A stretch of 64,000 nucleotides of DNA from Chitinophagaceae bacterium (GTDB lineage: Bacteria; Bacteroidota; Bacteroidia; Chitinophagales; Chitinophagaceae). The DNA lies in contig JADKIE010000005.1 in NCBI GenBank assembly GCA_016721385.1, positions 124,001-188,000 of the forward strand, in the 5' to 3' direction. The notes beneath the pieces were generated by a model. That model searched no databases and was not told where the DNA came from. It saw only the letters and a program-made list of their open reading frames with translations. The position numbers were made by a program, and so were the translations under genes. How positions within the stretch are numbered: position 1 is the first letter of the stretch; every line of letters starts with the position of its first letter. Below are positions 19,093 to 30,378 of this stretch, in pieces.

Positions 19093-21858
19093 TTATTTTT
19101 TGCTCACTCTTACGTCAATTCTTCTGTTTTGTGCTTTACATTCTTTGGTATCATTAGCTGCACAAACAGGGTATTGTGAGCCATATCCTTCTGCCTCAAT
19201 TCTTTTAGCATCTGCACCTAATTTTACTAATTCGGCTTTAGCTATTGTGGCTCTTTCGTTCGATAACTTGATATTAGCTAAAGAATCGCCTGAATTATCG
19301 GTGTATCCACCCAATTTCAATTCTAAAGATGGATAAGCCGCCAAAATGGTTGCAATGTTTTTTAATTGTTCCTGTGAGCTGGCTTTTAATACAGATTTAC
19401 CTGTTTCAAAATACAATCTGTCTAAAGTAAACCAGGTAGTTTTATCTGCTGGTTTATTGGCATCATTGATAAAATCAACCAAACGCTTTTCGGCAGAGTT
19501 TGCCCCAACATTAATTTGGGTTCCGTTGGCTAATTTTAAATCACCCATCGCACCTAAATCATATACAAAATCTCCATCATTATTTACACTACCTTTTACA
19601 TTAGTAACTGTATTGGTAATGTTTCCTGCACTATCTACAGTAGTAGTAACCATTTTCTCTTCTACCATACTATGAGCACCACCAGCACTCATTTTCATCA
19701 TTGTTTCAATTTGTGCTTTTCTGTTGGCTTCAATTTTAGTGTGATGTAATTTTGCCAGCGTAGGAGCAATAACCAATGATACAATACTCATTAATTTAAT
19801 TAAGATGTTCATAGATGGGCCGGAAGTATCTTTAAACGGATCTCCAACGGTATCTCCGGTAACAGATGCCTTATGCGGCTCAGATTTTTTGTAGTATGTT
19901 TCGCCATTAATTTCGGCACCTTTTTCAAACGATTTTTTTGCATTATCCCAAGCACCCCCAGCATTATTTTGAAACATTCCCATTAATACACCACTTACTG
20001 TAGCACCTGCTAAAAAGCCACCCAAAACCTCTGGCCCAAAAATAAAGCCAATAATAATAGGAGATAAAATAGCAATTGCACCCGGCAACATCATTTTTTT
20101 AAGCGAAGCTTGTGTTGAAATAGCTACACATTTATCGTACTCCGGCTTGCCGGTACCTTCCATAATACCAGGAATGCTGTGAAACTGACGACGAACTTCT
20201 TCCACCATTGCCATTGCAGCCTCACCCACGGCTCTAATAGCCAATGAAGAAAATATGAAAGGAATCATACCACCAACAAATAAACCTGCCAACACATCGG
20301 CATGATAAATATCTATACCATCAATTTTTGCAATACCCACAAAAGCAGCAAATAAAGCTAAGGCCGTTAAAGCAGCAGACGCAATGGCAAAACCTTTACC
20401 TGTAGCAGCAGTAGTATTACCTACAGCATCTAAAATATCTGTTTTTTCACGTACATCGCTTGGTAATTCGCTCATTTCGGCAATACCACCTGCATTATCT
20501 GCAATTGGGCCGAAAGCATCCACCGCTAATTGCATAGCCGTAGTAGCCATCATACCGGCAGCAGCAATAGCCACACCGTACAAACCAGCACATGCATAAG
20601 AGCCGTAAATACCGCCGGCTAATACAATAATTGGCAATAAAGTACTTTCCATACCTACAGCTAAACCACCAATAATATTAGTAGCATGGCCGGTAGCACT
20701 TTGACGTACAATACTTTTTACAGGACCTTTGCCCATTGCAGTATAGTACTCGGTAATAATACTCATTAACGTACCAACGGCTAAACCAACCATAATAGCG
20801 CCAAATACACCCATTTTGGTAAATTCGTGGCCACGTAAAGTCATTGTTTCGGGCAATAACCAGTTTACTAAAAAGAAAGAAGCGATAGCAGTTAATACTA
20901 TACTTCCCCAGTTACCCATATTTAAAGCGTTTTGTACTTTTTGTGTACTTAAACCGGCGTTTTCGCTTATACGAACAAAGAAGGTTCCGATAATTGAAAA
21001 TAATATACCCATTGCCGCAATAAGCATTGGCAATAGGATAGGGCTCATGCCGGCAAAAGCATCGGTCATTGCATTTGTTTCTCTACCCAAAACCATTGTA
21101 GCTAATACGGTGGCAACATACGAGCCAAATAAATCGGCACCCATACCGGCCACATCACCTACATTATCTCCTACGTTATCTGCAATGGTTGCAGGGTTAC
21201 GAGGATCATCTTCGGGAATACCGGCTTCTACTTTACCCACTAAATCGGCGCCTACATCGGCAGCTTTAGTATAAATACCGCCACCAACTCTTGCAAAAAG
21301 TGCAATACTCTCTGCACCTAACGAAAAACCGGTTAATATTTCTATTGTTCTCTCCATTTCCACGCTATCTACAGCGGCATCCGGAGCAAAAATCATTTTT
21401 AATACAATAAACAATCCACCAAGACCTAATACAGCTAAGCCTGCAACACCCAAGCCCATTACAGAACCACCTGTAAAAGAAACCGATAATGCTTTGCTTA
21501 AACTTGTACGGGCAGCCTGGGCAGTACGTACATTGGCTTTGGTAGCTATCTTCATACCAATAAAACCTGCTAAGGCGCTAAAAAACGCACCTAATACAAA
21601 TGCTAAGGCAATGCTCCAGTGGCTATTGGCATTACTATAGCCCATTATGCCTAATAATAAAGCACCAATAACTACAAAATAGGCAAGTATTTTATACTCT
21701 GCTTTTAAAAATGCCATTGCACCTTCGGCTATGTAAGTGCTTATTTCTTTCATACGTTCGTTGCCGGCATCTTGCTTAGATACCCATGCAAACTTTATAA
21801 ACGTGTACAATAAGCCTACAATGCCCATTGCCGGAATAACATAAATCAATTTGTCCAT
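19093..21858 (-). CDS. hppA: Membrane-bound pyrophosphatase fused to a C-terminal OmpA domain
   Basis: An integral inner-membrane ion pump driven by pyrophosphate hydrolysis. The first ~720 residues carry the M-PPase motifs: [59 protein letters not shown], and GGAWDNAKK near the end. [11 protein letters not shown] has Ala and Gly at the two positions that mark the K+-dependent subfamily, which includes Na+ pumps. Residues 809-921 are a complete OmpA-like peptidoglycan-binding domain ([23 protein letters not shown]), preceded by a linker typical of Bacteroidota OmpA lipoproteins. Standard enzymes end near residue 700-750. The frame is intact across the junction, so this is a true fusion in this sequence. 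Confidence 0.93.
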   Translation of the reverse strand: MDKLIYVIPAMGIVGLLYTFIKFAWVSKQDAGNERMKEISTYIAEGAMAFLKAEYKILAYFVVIGALLLGIMGYSNANSHWSIALAFVLGAFFSALAGFIGMKIATKANVRTAQAARTSLSKALSVSFTGGSVMGLGVAGLAVLGLGGLFIVLKMIFAPDAAVDSVEMERTIEILTGFSLGAESIALFARVGGGIYTKAADVGADLVGKVEAGIPEDDPRNPATIADNVGDNVGDVAGMGADLFGSYVATVLATMVLGRETNAMTDAFAGMSPILLPMLIAAMGILFSIIGTFFVRISENAGLSTQKVQNALNMGNWGSIVLTAIASFFLVNWLLPETMTLRGHEFTKMGVFGAIMVGLAVGTLMSIITEYYTAMGKGPVKSIVRQSATGHATNIIGGLAVGMESTLLPIIVLAGGIYGSYACAGLYGVAIAAAGMMATTAMQLAVDAFGPIADNAGGIAEMSELPSDVREKTDILDAVGNTTAATGKGFAIASAALTALALFAAFVGIAKIDGIDIYHADVLAGLFVGGMIPFIFSSLAIRAVGEAAMAMVEEVRRQFHSIPGIMEGTGKPEYDKCVAISTQASLKKMMLPGAIAILSPIIIGFIFGPEVLGGFLAGATVSGVLMGMFQNNAGGAWDNAKKSFEKGAEINGETYYKKSEPHKASVTGDTVGDPFKDTSGPSMNILIKLMSIVSLVIAPTLAKLHHTKIEANRKAQIETMMKMSAGGAHSMVEEKMVTTTVDSAGNITNTVTNVKGSVNNDGDFVYDLGAMGDLKLANGTQINVGANSAEKRLVDFINDANKPADKTTWFTLDRLYFETGKSVLKASSQEQLKNIATILAAYPSLELKLGGYTDNSGDSLANIKLSNERATIAKAELVKLGADAKRIEAEGYGSQYPVCAANDTKECKAQNRRIDVRVSKK

Positions 21859-21978
21859 AAGTTGTTAGTTGTCTAAAAATTTGGAGTGCAAAAATAGGGT
21901 AAAAGGGGCAAAAATGACTATAAAAAACAAGATAAATGGTATTATTTACACATTACGTGTGGATAAACATATCAAACA

Positions 21979-22009
21979 TTTGTAAAGATTTAATATTTTA
22001 CTTATTTTG
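21979..22009 (+). promoter_or_regulatory. Promoter for the small membrane protein gene
   Basis: TTTG at 21979-21982, a 19-base spacer and TTATTTTG at 22002-22009 (one mismatch to TAnnTTTG), 21 bases before the ATG. Confidence 0.45.
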
Positions 22010-22030
22010 TTGTCCTAAAACTAAAAACTT

Positions 22031-22565
22031 ATGACAGATTTTAATCAAAACGTTAACGAAGCAAAAGACATGCTTAACCTTGAACAAAAGGACATGCAAA
22101 AACTTCCTCAAATGCTTAATGTGCTTACCATTTTAACTTATATTGGTTGTGCGTTGGCTGCTATTGGAGCACTGTACAGTTATTTTACAATAAGTGCATC
22201 TTATAAATTGCTTGAAGGAATGAATACCACAGTCGTAGAGAGAGCAGGCTCAGAGGGTAAAGCGGTACAATCATTAATGTCTCAATCTATGGAGATGGTT
22301 AAGAAGCAATACGACAATCGATTGCTGATTATGATTTTTGCTTTGGCAGGTGCTGCACTATGTTTTTATGCAGCAATGCAAATGCGTAATTTATAAAAGC
22401 AAGGTTATTTAATTTATGTAGGGAGAGTTGTTGCCTATTTTATCATTAGCCATATTTGTTGGTTTTGGTAGTTTATTAGGTGGTGCAACTATGGTTTTAG
22501 GATTTTTGGTTGCAATAGTTTTTATTATTTTATATACTACACAACGAAAAAATTTAGTGAACTAA
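22031..22565 (+). CDS. Small multi-helix membrane protein (in-frame stop and frameshift)
   Basis: The open part (22031-22396, 121 residues) has two membrane helices (LTILTYIGCALAAIGALYSY and LLIMIFALAGAALCFYAAM) ending MQMRNL. After an in-frame TAA at 22394-22396 the reading continues KQGYLIYV, then one extra G near 22428-22430 shifts to GELLPILSLAIFVGFGSLLGG and two further helices ending TTQRKNLVN. Corrected it would be about 177 residues with four helices. The family is unnamed; such proteins occur in Chitinophagaceae. The stop is not explained by an indel, so the gene may really be truncated. Confidence 0.6.
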
Positions 22566-22584
22566 TTTCTTTAATTGTTTATAC

Positions 22585-22612
22585 AAAGCCCAACAATTTT
22601 TTGTTGGGCTTT
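22585..22612. terminator. Bidirectional intrinsic terminator
   Basis: A perfect 12-bp stem (AAAGCCCAACAA / TTGTTGGGCTTT) with a TTTT loop, between convergent genes. Confidence 0.85.
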
Positions 22613-22613
22613 T

Positions 22614-24111
22614 TTATGCAAAGGTTTTATAGGCTTTGCCTAAATAATTAACTATATCTCCAGCAATCATTGCTTCTTCCGAAAAATAAGCAGCGGCAAA
22701 ATCGCCGGCTTTACCATGCAAATAACTGCCCAAAATGCAAGCCTGCATTGGGTGATAGCCTTGTGTTAGTAATGCAGTAATAATTCCGGTAAGTACATCG
22801 CCGCTACCTGCAGTAGCCATACCTGCATTACCTGTGTTATTAAAATAGCCTTTACCCTCAGGCGTAGCTATAAAACTATAGTGGCCTTTTAAAATAATAA
22901 AAATATTATGTGCTTTGGCTTTTTGCAAAGCCAGTTGTAACCGTTCAAAATTGTTGGCGGTTGTACCAAACAGGTGTTCAAATTCTTTAGGATGCGGCGT
23001 AAGTATTGCATTTGCCGGAATTAAATTTAACAGCTCTTTGTTAAGTGCAATAGTGTTTAATGCATCTGCATCTATTACTATTGCTTTTTTTGTGGCTGTA
23101 AAAATTTCTTTTAATAAACCTGTATGTGTTGAATGTAACCCAATACCACAGCCAATACCAATTGCATCAAAATTTTCTGTTTTGTTGGCACACAAAAGAT
23201 ACTCTTCTCCGGCAACAACACACATGGCCTCGGGCACAGCGGTTTGTAAAACCGTGTAACCACATTTTGGAATATAACAGGTTAGTTTACCTGCGCCACT
23301 TCTTAAACATGCTTTGGCGCTTAAAACAGATGCACCCATCATTCCATAACTGCCGCACAGCAACGCAGCATGGCCAAAATTTCCTTTATGGCAAAATTTT
23401 GATCTGGGTTTATAAATAGATTTAGCAAGATGGAAGCTGCTTAAAACAAAATCAGCATCTTCATTTTCGGCAAATGTTTTACTAAGGCCAATATCTAAAA
23501 TATGTATATCTCCACAGCATATTTCATTCTCGGGTAATAAAAAAGCCAATTTATAATTTTGAAAAGATAGGGTATGGGTTGCTTTTATTACTGCATTGTT
23601 TTTTGAAGATGAATCTGCAAATAACCCACTGGGCAAATCAATGGATACAACTGTGCTGCTACAATTATTTATGTGATGAACTAAAGCTGCACTTATGCCT
23701 TCCAAAGGTTTATTTAAACCAATGCCAAATAAGGCATCAATTATAATATCGTTTTTGTTTAATGCAGGGAAAAATTCTGCCGATTGTATAAAATGTATAT
23801 CGGTTGTACACTCATGCAGTCTGGCTAAATTTGTTTGAAAATCGGGTGAACCCATCTTCCCAAATTCCAGTATATAAATTGTTGCCGGATAACCTTTGTT
23901 AATAAAAGCATACGGGCAATGGCTAAACCATCGCCACCATTGTTGCCTTGCCACAAAAAATATGATAATGTTTTTGAAAATAGTTTTGACAAATTAGCCA
24001 CTCCACACATTTACCTGCGGCTCTTTCCATCAAATCTATTGATGATACAGGCTCGTTTGCAATGGTAAAAGCATCCCATTGTTTTATTTGTTTGGCAGAA
24101 AATATTTTCAT
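22614..24111 (-). CDS. nnrD: Bifunctional NAD(P)HX epimerase/dehydratase (two frameshifts)
   Basis: Repairs hydrated NAD(P)H: the N-terminal YjeF_N half epimerises and the C-terminal kinase-like half dehydrates NAD(P)HX using ADP. ATG at 24111 opens MKIFSAKQIKQWDAFTIANE. One base missing at 23946-23949 and one at 23895-23897 split the N-terminal domain; corrected it reads FCGKGNNGGDGLAIAR and then KGYPATIYILEFGK. The C-terminal domain is intact: ILTPHPKEFEHLFG, IILKGHYSFIATPEGKGYFN and NAGMATAGSGDVLTGIITALL. The corrected length of 499 residues is normal. It is last in the nusB-DUF1573-yajC-coaE-nnr series. Confidence 0.9.
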
Positions 24112-24152
24112 GCCGTTAAAGTACAAAAGATTGTGTTGTAATAAAATGACGA

Positions 24153-24740
24153 TTATTGGGCTAATAACAGAAGTTGCTCATGCAGGGCCATTACTTGCGG
24201 TATTAGTAAATGCTGCTCATCGTTTTCAATAACAAAATTGCATAATTCCATTTTGTCTTCTTCGTTCATTTGCTTGCCAATGCGTTGGAGTACTTCTTCT
24301 TTTGTAATGCCATCTCGTTGCATTACACGTTGTATGCGTAGAGTAGCAGGAGCATGCACACCAATTACATAGTCTAAATTTTTTTCGCTGCCGCTTTCAA
24401 AAATAAGTGCTGCTTCTTTAATGGAGTAGGGAGTTGTTTGTTTTAGCATCCAGTTTTGGGCATCTTTAATGGTTGCCGGATGTACTAGGCTGTTTAACAG
24501 CTGTAATTGTTCAGCATTATTAAATACTTTTTGGGAAAGATATTGGCGGTTTAGTGTACCATTTTCGTAAGTTTCGCTGCCAAAATGCCGTATAATCTGT
24601 TGCTTAAGATCTTCATCTGTATGCATCAATTCTTTTGCCGCATCATCGGCGTAATATACCGGAATACCAAGCGTTTCAAACACTTTTGCAACAGTAGTTT
24701 TGCCACTGCCAATGCCTCCTGTAAGACCAATTTTAAGCAT
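24153..24740 (-). CDS. coaE: Dephospho-CoA kinase
   Basis: Phosphorylates the 3'-hydroxyl of dephospho-CoA, the last step of CoA synthesis. It has 195 residues with the P-loop GGIGSGKTT (residues 8-16), the family segment IPVYYADDAAKELM, and LIFESGSEKNLDYVIGVHAP in the middle. The frame is intact. It sits 41 bases before nnr and is separated from yajC by a hairpin. Confidence 0.95.
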   Translation of the reverse strand: MLKIGLTGGIGSGKTTVAKVFETLGIPVYYADDAAKELMHTDEDLKQQIIRHFGSETYENGTLNRQYLSQKVFNNAEQLQLLNSLVHPATIKDAQNWMLKQTTPYSIKEAALIFESGSEKNLDYVIGVHAPATLRIQRVMQRDGITKEEVLQRIGKQMNEEDKMELCNFVIENDEQHLLIPQVMALHEQLLLLAQ

Positions 24741-24773
24741 TAATGTAACAATTAAAGAATGAAGGAATTAAAA

Positions 24774-24817
24774 AATGAAAGAATTAAAAAGCAATTCTAC
24801 TTTTTAATTCTTTCATT
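24774..24817. repeat. Intergenic 18-bp perfect hairpin of short repeats
   Basis: Arms 24774-24791 and 24800-24817 (AATGAAAGAATTAAAAAG and its complement) with an 8-base loop. The outer sequence repeats GAAxGAATTAAA units. It lies between yajC and coaE within one operon. Confidence 0.7.
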
Positions 24818-24833
24818 CCTTCATTGTATAGTT

Positions 24834-25171
24834 TTATTTAGCGTCTGCAACTGGCTTATTAATATTTGCCGTCCACTCCATACTTATTGCACTGCGTTCA
24901 ATTTTAATGTAACTGCCCGGGCTTACTTCAATCATTAAAGTGCCATCGTCGTTTACTTTATTTACCGTGCCGTGTATGCCTGCAATAGTTACTACTTTAT
25001 CGCCTTTTTGTAAGTTATTTATAAATTGTTTTTGTTGCTTTGCTTTTTTAGCTTGCGGCCTAATCATAAAAAGCCAGAAAACTAAAATCATTCCACCCAT
25101 CATAATTAAAGTGCCTGTGCTCCACCTTTACCTTGTGGGTCCATCATCAAAAAAATACTTAAAAGTTGCAT
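24834..25171 (-). CDS. yajC: Preprotein translocase subunit YajC (one frameshift)
   Basis: A small membrane protein associated with SecDF. Corrected start at 25171 (MQLLSIFLMMDPQGKGGAQ); one T is missing in the run complementary to 25108-25110, after which the frame reads LIMMGGMILVFWLFMIRPQ, the single membrane helix and conserved RPQ. The remaining soluble part (KGDKVVTIAGIHGTVNKVND ... VSPGSYIKIERSAI) is characteristic of YajC. The corrected length is 112 residues. It is downstream of DUF1573 and upstream of coaE, the usual Bacteroidota order. Confidence 0.9.
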
Positions 25172-25196
25172 GTGTTATTGTGTTTGGTTAATGTGT

Positions 25197-25631
25197 TTAT
25201 TGTTTAGCTGTTACTTCGCCTGTTAATTTTAAAATAGGAAAAGCCGGGTTAGCGTTAGATGTTACTGTTATATTTTTTTCCTGCACACCGCTTCTGCCCT
25301 TGCTGTTAAATACTATTTTTATAAAACCCATTTCGCCGGGAAGTATAGGTCTTTCGCGCTTTTCGGGTACAGTACAACCACAGCTTGCTGTTGCTTCGGA
25401 AACTACTAAAGGCTTTGAACCACTGTTTTTAAAACGGTAGCTATATTCTACCAATTCACCATCGGTTACTTTGCCAAAATTGTAAGCGGTATCTATAACT
25501 TGTACTGTGGTGCTGTCTTTAGCTGTCTACTCCAGCATCTTGCTTTTGTCATCGGCAATTTTATCTTTTCTTTTTATATCGCAAGAGGTAAATAATACTA
25601 CCGAGCAAACTGCTAAAAAAAATTTATTCAT
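25197..25631 (-). CDS. DUF1573 lipoprotein (in-frame TAG at codon 35)
   Basis: A 144-residue lipoprotein with signal MNKFFLAVCSVVLFTSC (lipobox FTSC, Cys17) and one DUF1573 beta-sandwich (VIDTAYNFGKVTDGELVEYSYRF quoted in part; ATASCGCTVPE; GFIKIVFNSKGRSG). The domain is widespread in Bacteroidota next to yajC; its function is unknown. Codon 35 is TAG (25527-25529) in the linker between the lipid anchor and the domain, with the frame otherwise unbroken on both sides. This is a substitution-type lesion, unlike the indels around it. If real, only a non-anchored C-terminal piece could be made by reinitiation. Confidence 0.8.
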
Positions 25632-25662
25632 TTGTTGATTTATTATAAAACAAAAATAATGA

Positions 25663-26603
25663 TTAGGTAATTGTTGTGCTATTTTTTGGTAAAGCTTTCT
25701 TTACAATTTTATTACCGGCCATCAATTCTTTATGAATATTATCTAATAAGCCATTTACAAACTGACCGCTTTGCGGCGTGCTGTATTCCTTGGCTAAATC
25801 AACGTACTCATTAATGGTAACTTTAGTAGGAATGGTTTCAAAAAACAAAAATTCGCTAACACCCATTTGTAAAATTATCATATCCAAGGCAGCAATTCTA
25901 TCGGCATCCCAGTTTTTTAATTTGGGCTTAATCAAATCTTTGCAAACTTCTTCTTTCTCTAAAACGGTCAGCATTAAATCTTTAGCAAAATCAGCTTTTT
26001 CTTTACTTAAAAATTGGTTGAAATTAACATTAGAAGGCTTTTGCAAAAAGTTCATCATTAACTGGTCCATCATTTCAGCATCATCGTCCCAATTAATAAA
26101 TTTTTCTTCTACGTGGTTAATAAAATCTTCGTTCGGAAGCATTAAAGCACAAAAAATAAATTTAATAATCTCTTTTTCGGCATTTTTTTCTCTGTTTTGC
26201 TCACTAATATATTCTTTATATTCTGCAGATTCAGCCAAGGCCTGATAGGTTTTTTTAAGCAATTCATTATCAATAACGCTTGCTAATTTATACTCACTAA
26301 CGGTAGCACTAAATCCTTGTGCTTCCAGCATTTTCCACAACAATTCGTTGCCGGCAATTTTGGTATTAATGTTTAAGTCGGATGCAGTGGGTAAATGTTT
26401 AGATGCTTTTGTAAAGCATCTTTTCGGCAAAACGGGCTACTTCGGTAGTAAAATAGGCTAAATAGGCAAGTAGTTGTCTGCTTTGATCTATTTTTTTGTT
26501 TAAGATGGCAGTAGGTTCACCACTTTTAAATTCTCCACTCATGCTATCTATGGCATAAAGTGTTTTGCATTACTTTTACTCGTATATTTCTTCTACTTAA
26601 CAT
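25663..26603 (-). CDS. nusB: Transcription antitermination factor NusB, long form (three indels near start)
   Basis: Binds boxA RNA with S10 in rRNA antitermination. The start at 26603 reads MLSRRNIRVKVMQ, then one extra A (26563-26566), and two missing A further on (26421-26424 and 26407-26410). Corrected, it passes through TLYAIDSMSG and EVARFAEKDALQKASKHL into the intact remainder, with the NusB fold at the C-terminus (LKNWDADRIAALDMIILQMG, then PTKVTINEYVDLAKEYSTPQSGQFVNG in part). The length of 313 residues is about twice that of E. coli NusB, as usual in Bacteroidota, which carry an extra N-terminal half. It heads the minus-strand operon. Confidence 0.9.
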
Positions 26604-26818
26604 TCAATTTAGTTTGCGGCGGCAAAGGTACAAATTTGTTCATAGTTAACAGGTAATAGTTAGCAGGGTAATATCAATTGGTATTTCTCTTAACCCAAAC
26701 CACTGCAATTAAGTGGTTGAACTGCCTTTTTTTCCTATAGAAATTATTAAAAACTGACTATTTTTTGTTCAAAACTGCCATATCTGACATAAAAAAGGAT
26801 TGGTACAATATTAGCACA

Positions 26819-26826
26819 TACCTTTG
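26819..26826 (+). promoter_or_regulatory. -7 element of the groES-groEL promoter
   Basis: TACCTTTG, an exact TAnnTTTG match 37 bases before the groES ATG, followed by CACACTT. A weaker TTG lies 16 bases upstream. The same CTTTGCACACTT string occurs at the ABC-F promoter (50744). Confidence 0.5.
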
Positions 26827-26863
26827 CACACTTAAATTTTACAAACTAACAAACAATACAATT

Positions 26864-27160
26864 ATGGCAAAAGCATCTAATGCTTCTAAGTTAAGTATAA
26901 CTCCATTACACGACAGAGTTATTGTACAGGCTGCCGCTGCAGAAGAAAAAACTGCCGGCGGAATCATTATTCCGGATACTGCTAAAGAAAAACCACAACG
27001 TGGTACTGTATTAGCTGCCGGCCCGGGCAAAAAAGATGAACCAACTATGGTTAAAGCCGGCGATGTAGTTTTATATGGTAAATACGCTGGAACCGAAATT
27101 ACCATTGAAGGCAAAGAGTATTTGATTATGAGAGAGAGTGATATTTTGGCAATAGTTTAA
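26864..27160 (+). CDS. groES: Co-chaperonin GroES
   Basis: The heptameric lid of the GroEL chamber. The start at 26864 ([22 protein letters not shown]) is chosen over the upstream open frame because it is preceded by the promoter and has the family N-terminus. It has 98 residues with the mobile loop region ([21 protein letters not shown]) and the C-terminal [21 protein letters not shown]. It is followed by groEL after 110 bases that hold a short inverted repeat. Confidence 0.96.
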   Translation: MAKASNASKLSITPLHDRVIVQAAAAEEKTAGGIIIPDTAKEKPQRGTVLAAGPGKKDEPTMVKAGDVVLYGKYAGTEITIEGKEYLIMRESDILAIV

Positions 27161-27172
27161 GTACAAAGTATC

Positions 27173-27242
27173 CAGTAGTTAGTAGTTAGAAATTACTGGG
27201 TTAAATAGGTTTCAACAAATTAACAAGACAGACTAACTACTG
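27173..27242. repeat. Inverted repeat between groES and groEL
   Basis: CAGTAGTTAG at 27173-27182 and its complement at 27233-27242, with extra AGTAGTTAG units on the left. It belongs to the same style of short intergenic repeat seen elsewhere in the window. Confidence 0.5.
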
Positions 27243-27267
27243 TCTACAAACGACTAAATACTAATAG

Positions 27268-28887
<1,620 letters not shown>

Positions 28888-28917
28888 TAAAAAGGAATAG
28901 TTAAAAATTAATAATGA

Positions 28918-28953
28918 AAAAATCCCTCTGACATAAATGTTAGAGGGATTTTT
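28918..28953 (+). terminator. groEL intrinsic terminator
   Basis: A 16-bp stem with one G-T pair (AAAAATCCCTCTGACA / TGTTAGAGGGATTTTT), loop TAAA, followed by further T. The base of the stem is the same as in the terminator at 33594. Confidence 0.85.
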
Positions 28954-29048
28954 TTATTTAGTGCTTTACCAATTCAAAAGCATATTTCACACAGTTAAGT
29001 AAGTAGTTGATGAATATTTTTTTATTATTGAATATTAAAATATAACAA

Positions 29049-29771
29049 ATGAAAAAATTATTGATTCTTATCAATTGCTTTTTGCTGCTAAATGCAAAAG
29101 CCCAAACATCCGTATCAAACAATCTATATCCAAAAACAATTACTGTAACGGGTACTGCCGAAATGGAAATTGTACCTGATGAAATATACGTAAATGTAGA
29201 GTTAAGGGAAGTAAAAGAAAGGAGAACCTAAACTTGAGTTGGAAAAATTAAAGCCGATTTTTTGCAAAAATGTCAAAGTGTTGGTATAGCAGATACTTTG
29301 GTTAGCATAGCATCATACGAAGGAAGCAATTATAGTCACTGGGCTTGGCGCAAAACAAAAAAAGACCCCGAATTATATTCAAATATATCTTATCAAATAA
29401 AATTTAAAGACAGTAAAAAAATGGATGCCTTAATTGACGTTTTAGATGATGATGTTACCAGTAATTTTCAAGTTATAAAAGTATCGCATAGTAAAATTTT
29501 AGAGTATCGTAAACAGTTAAAAATACAGGCTATTAGGGCTGCAAAAGAAAAAGGTATTTATTTAACCGAGGCTATCAATGAAAAATTGGGCGAAGCTATA
29601 ACGATAACAGAACCCAGCGAAACAAATTTTTCAGATATAGTTTCGGGTAGATTAGGTAACGTTAATTCTAATGTAATCAGAGAGCAAAAATATGAAAGTG
29701 GAGGGTTTGGGGTAGATTTTAAAAAATTTAAATTAAGATACGAGGTTAGTATGATTTTTGCATTGAAATAA
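29049..29771 (+). CDS. SIMPL (DUF541) domain secreted protein (short out-of-frame stretch)
   Basis: About 240 residues with a signal peptide (LILINCFLLLNAKAQ) and the SIMPL opening ITVTGTAEMEIVPDEIYVNVELRE. The frame is lost near 29214-29222 and regained near 29241-29245, so only about 25 bases (EPKLELEKIKAD when corrected) are out of frame. The C-terminal part carries the rest of the fold (YSNISYQIKFKDSKKMDALID, AIRAAKEKGIYLTEAINEKLG, YEVSMIFALK). SIMPL proteins are periplasmic or surface exposed, with no agreed biochemical function. Confidence 0.8.
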
Positions 29772-29830
29772 TTTCATTTACAATTCTATCACAACAAGGA
29801 TATTTATGCAAAATTTTGCACTAAATATCT

Positions 29831-30208
29831 TTACCCGTAAAATTCCTCCAATGCACCAAAATAATTTTCATTCCAACCATCGGCAATATCATTATAGGCT
29901 TCATCAGGTATATTAGTGTGCAGCAACTCTACAGAGCATCCTTGTTTGTGTGGGTGCAGTTTTATAGTAACGATTGATTGATCTTCCTGATCTCCAAAAT
30001 ACCATTCTTGCTGTATTTTTTTATTGGTTTCAAAAGCAATATTACGGCCTACAATGCTGCCATCCCAAAGCGAAAACTCACTGTTAGTTTCTGTGCTCAT
30101 TTCGGCAGGCTCACCCGTCCATAATTGTATAGTGGCAGGGTTTGTTAGGGCTAAATATATTTCTTCGGGCTGTGCAGGTATAATGTAGTATTTTTTAAAA
30201 TCTTTCAT
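29831..30208 (-). CDS. START-like/SRPBCC domain protein
   Basis: A 125-residue single-domain protein. The opening FKKYYIIPAQPEEIYLALTNPATIQLWTG resembles AHSA1/START-like small-ligand folds (quoted in part), followed by DGSIVGRNIAFETNKKIQQEW and a C-terminal helix GWNENYFGALEEFY. The ligand is unknown. Its frame is intact; it is convergent with the SIMPL gene and divergent from the BNR-repeat gene. Confidence 0.75.
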   Translation of the reverse strand: MKDFKKYYIIPAQPEEIYLALTNPATIQLWTGEPAEMSTETNSEFSLWDGSIVGRNIAFETNKKIQQEWYFGDQEDQSIVTIKLHPHKQGCSVELLHTNIPDEAYNDIADGWNENYFGALEEFYG

Positions 30209-30378
30209 GGTTTATATTGTATGCTTTACAAAAGTATAAAAGCAAAGTTAATACAGTAAGTGATTCTTACCTTTAATGATAAATATGATTATATAAATGT
30301 ATAAACCACCTACCTTTTATCAATTTATTAATCAATTATTTATTAGTTTATTTACCTTCATTACTTAACTCAATAAGC

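Noticed and set aside
26811..26840. Half of a CIRCE (HrcA) operator, TTAGCAC, before groES
   Set aside because: The second half (GAGTGCTAA) is not present at the required spacing, so an HrcA site is not supported.
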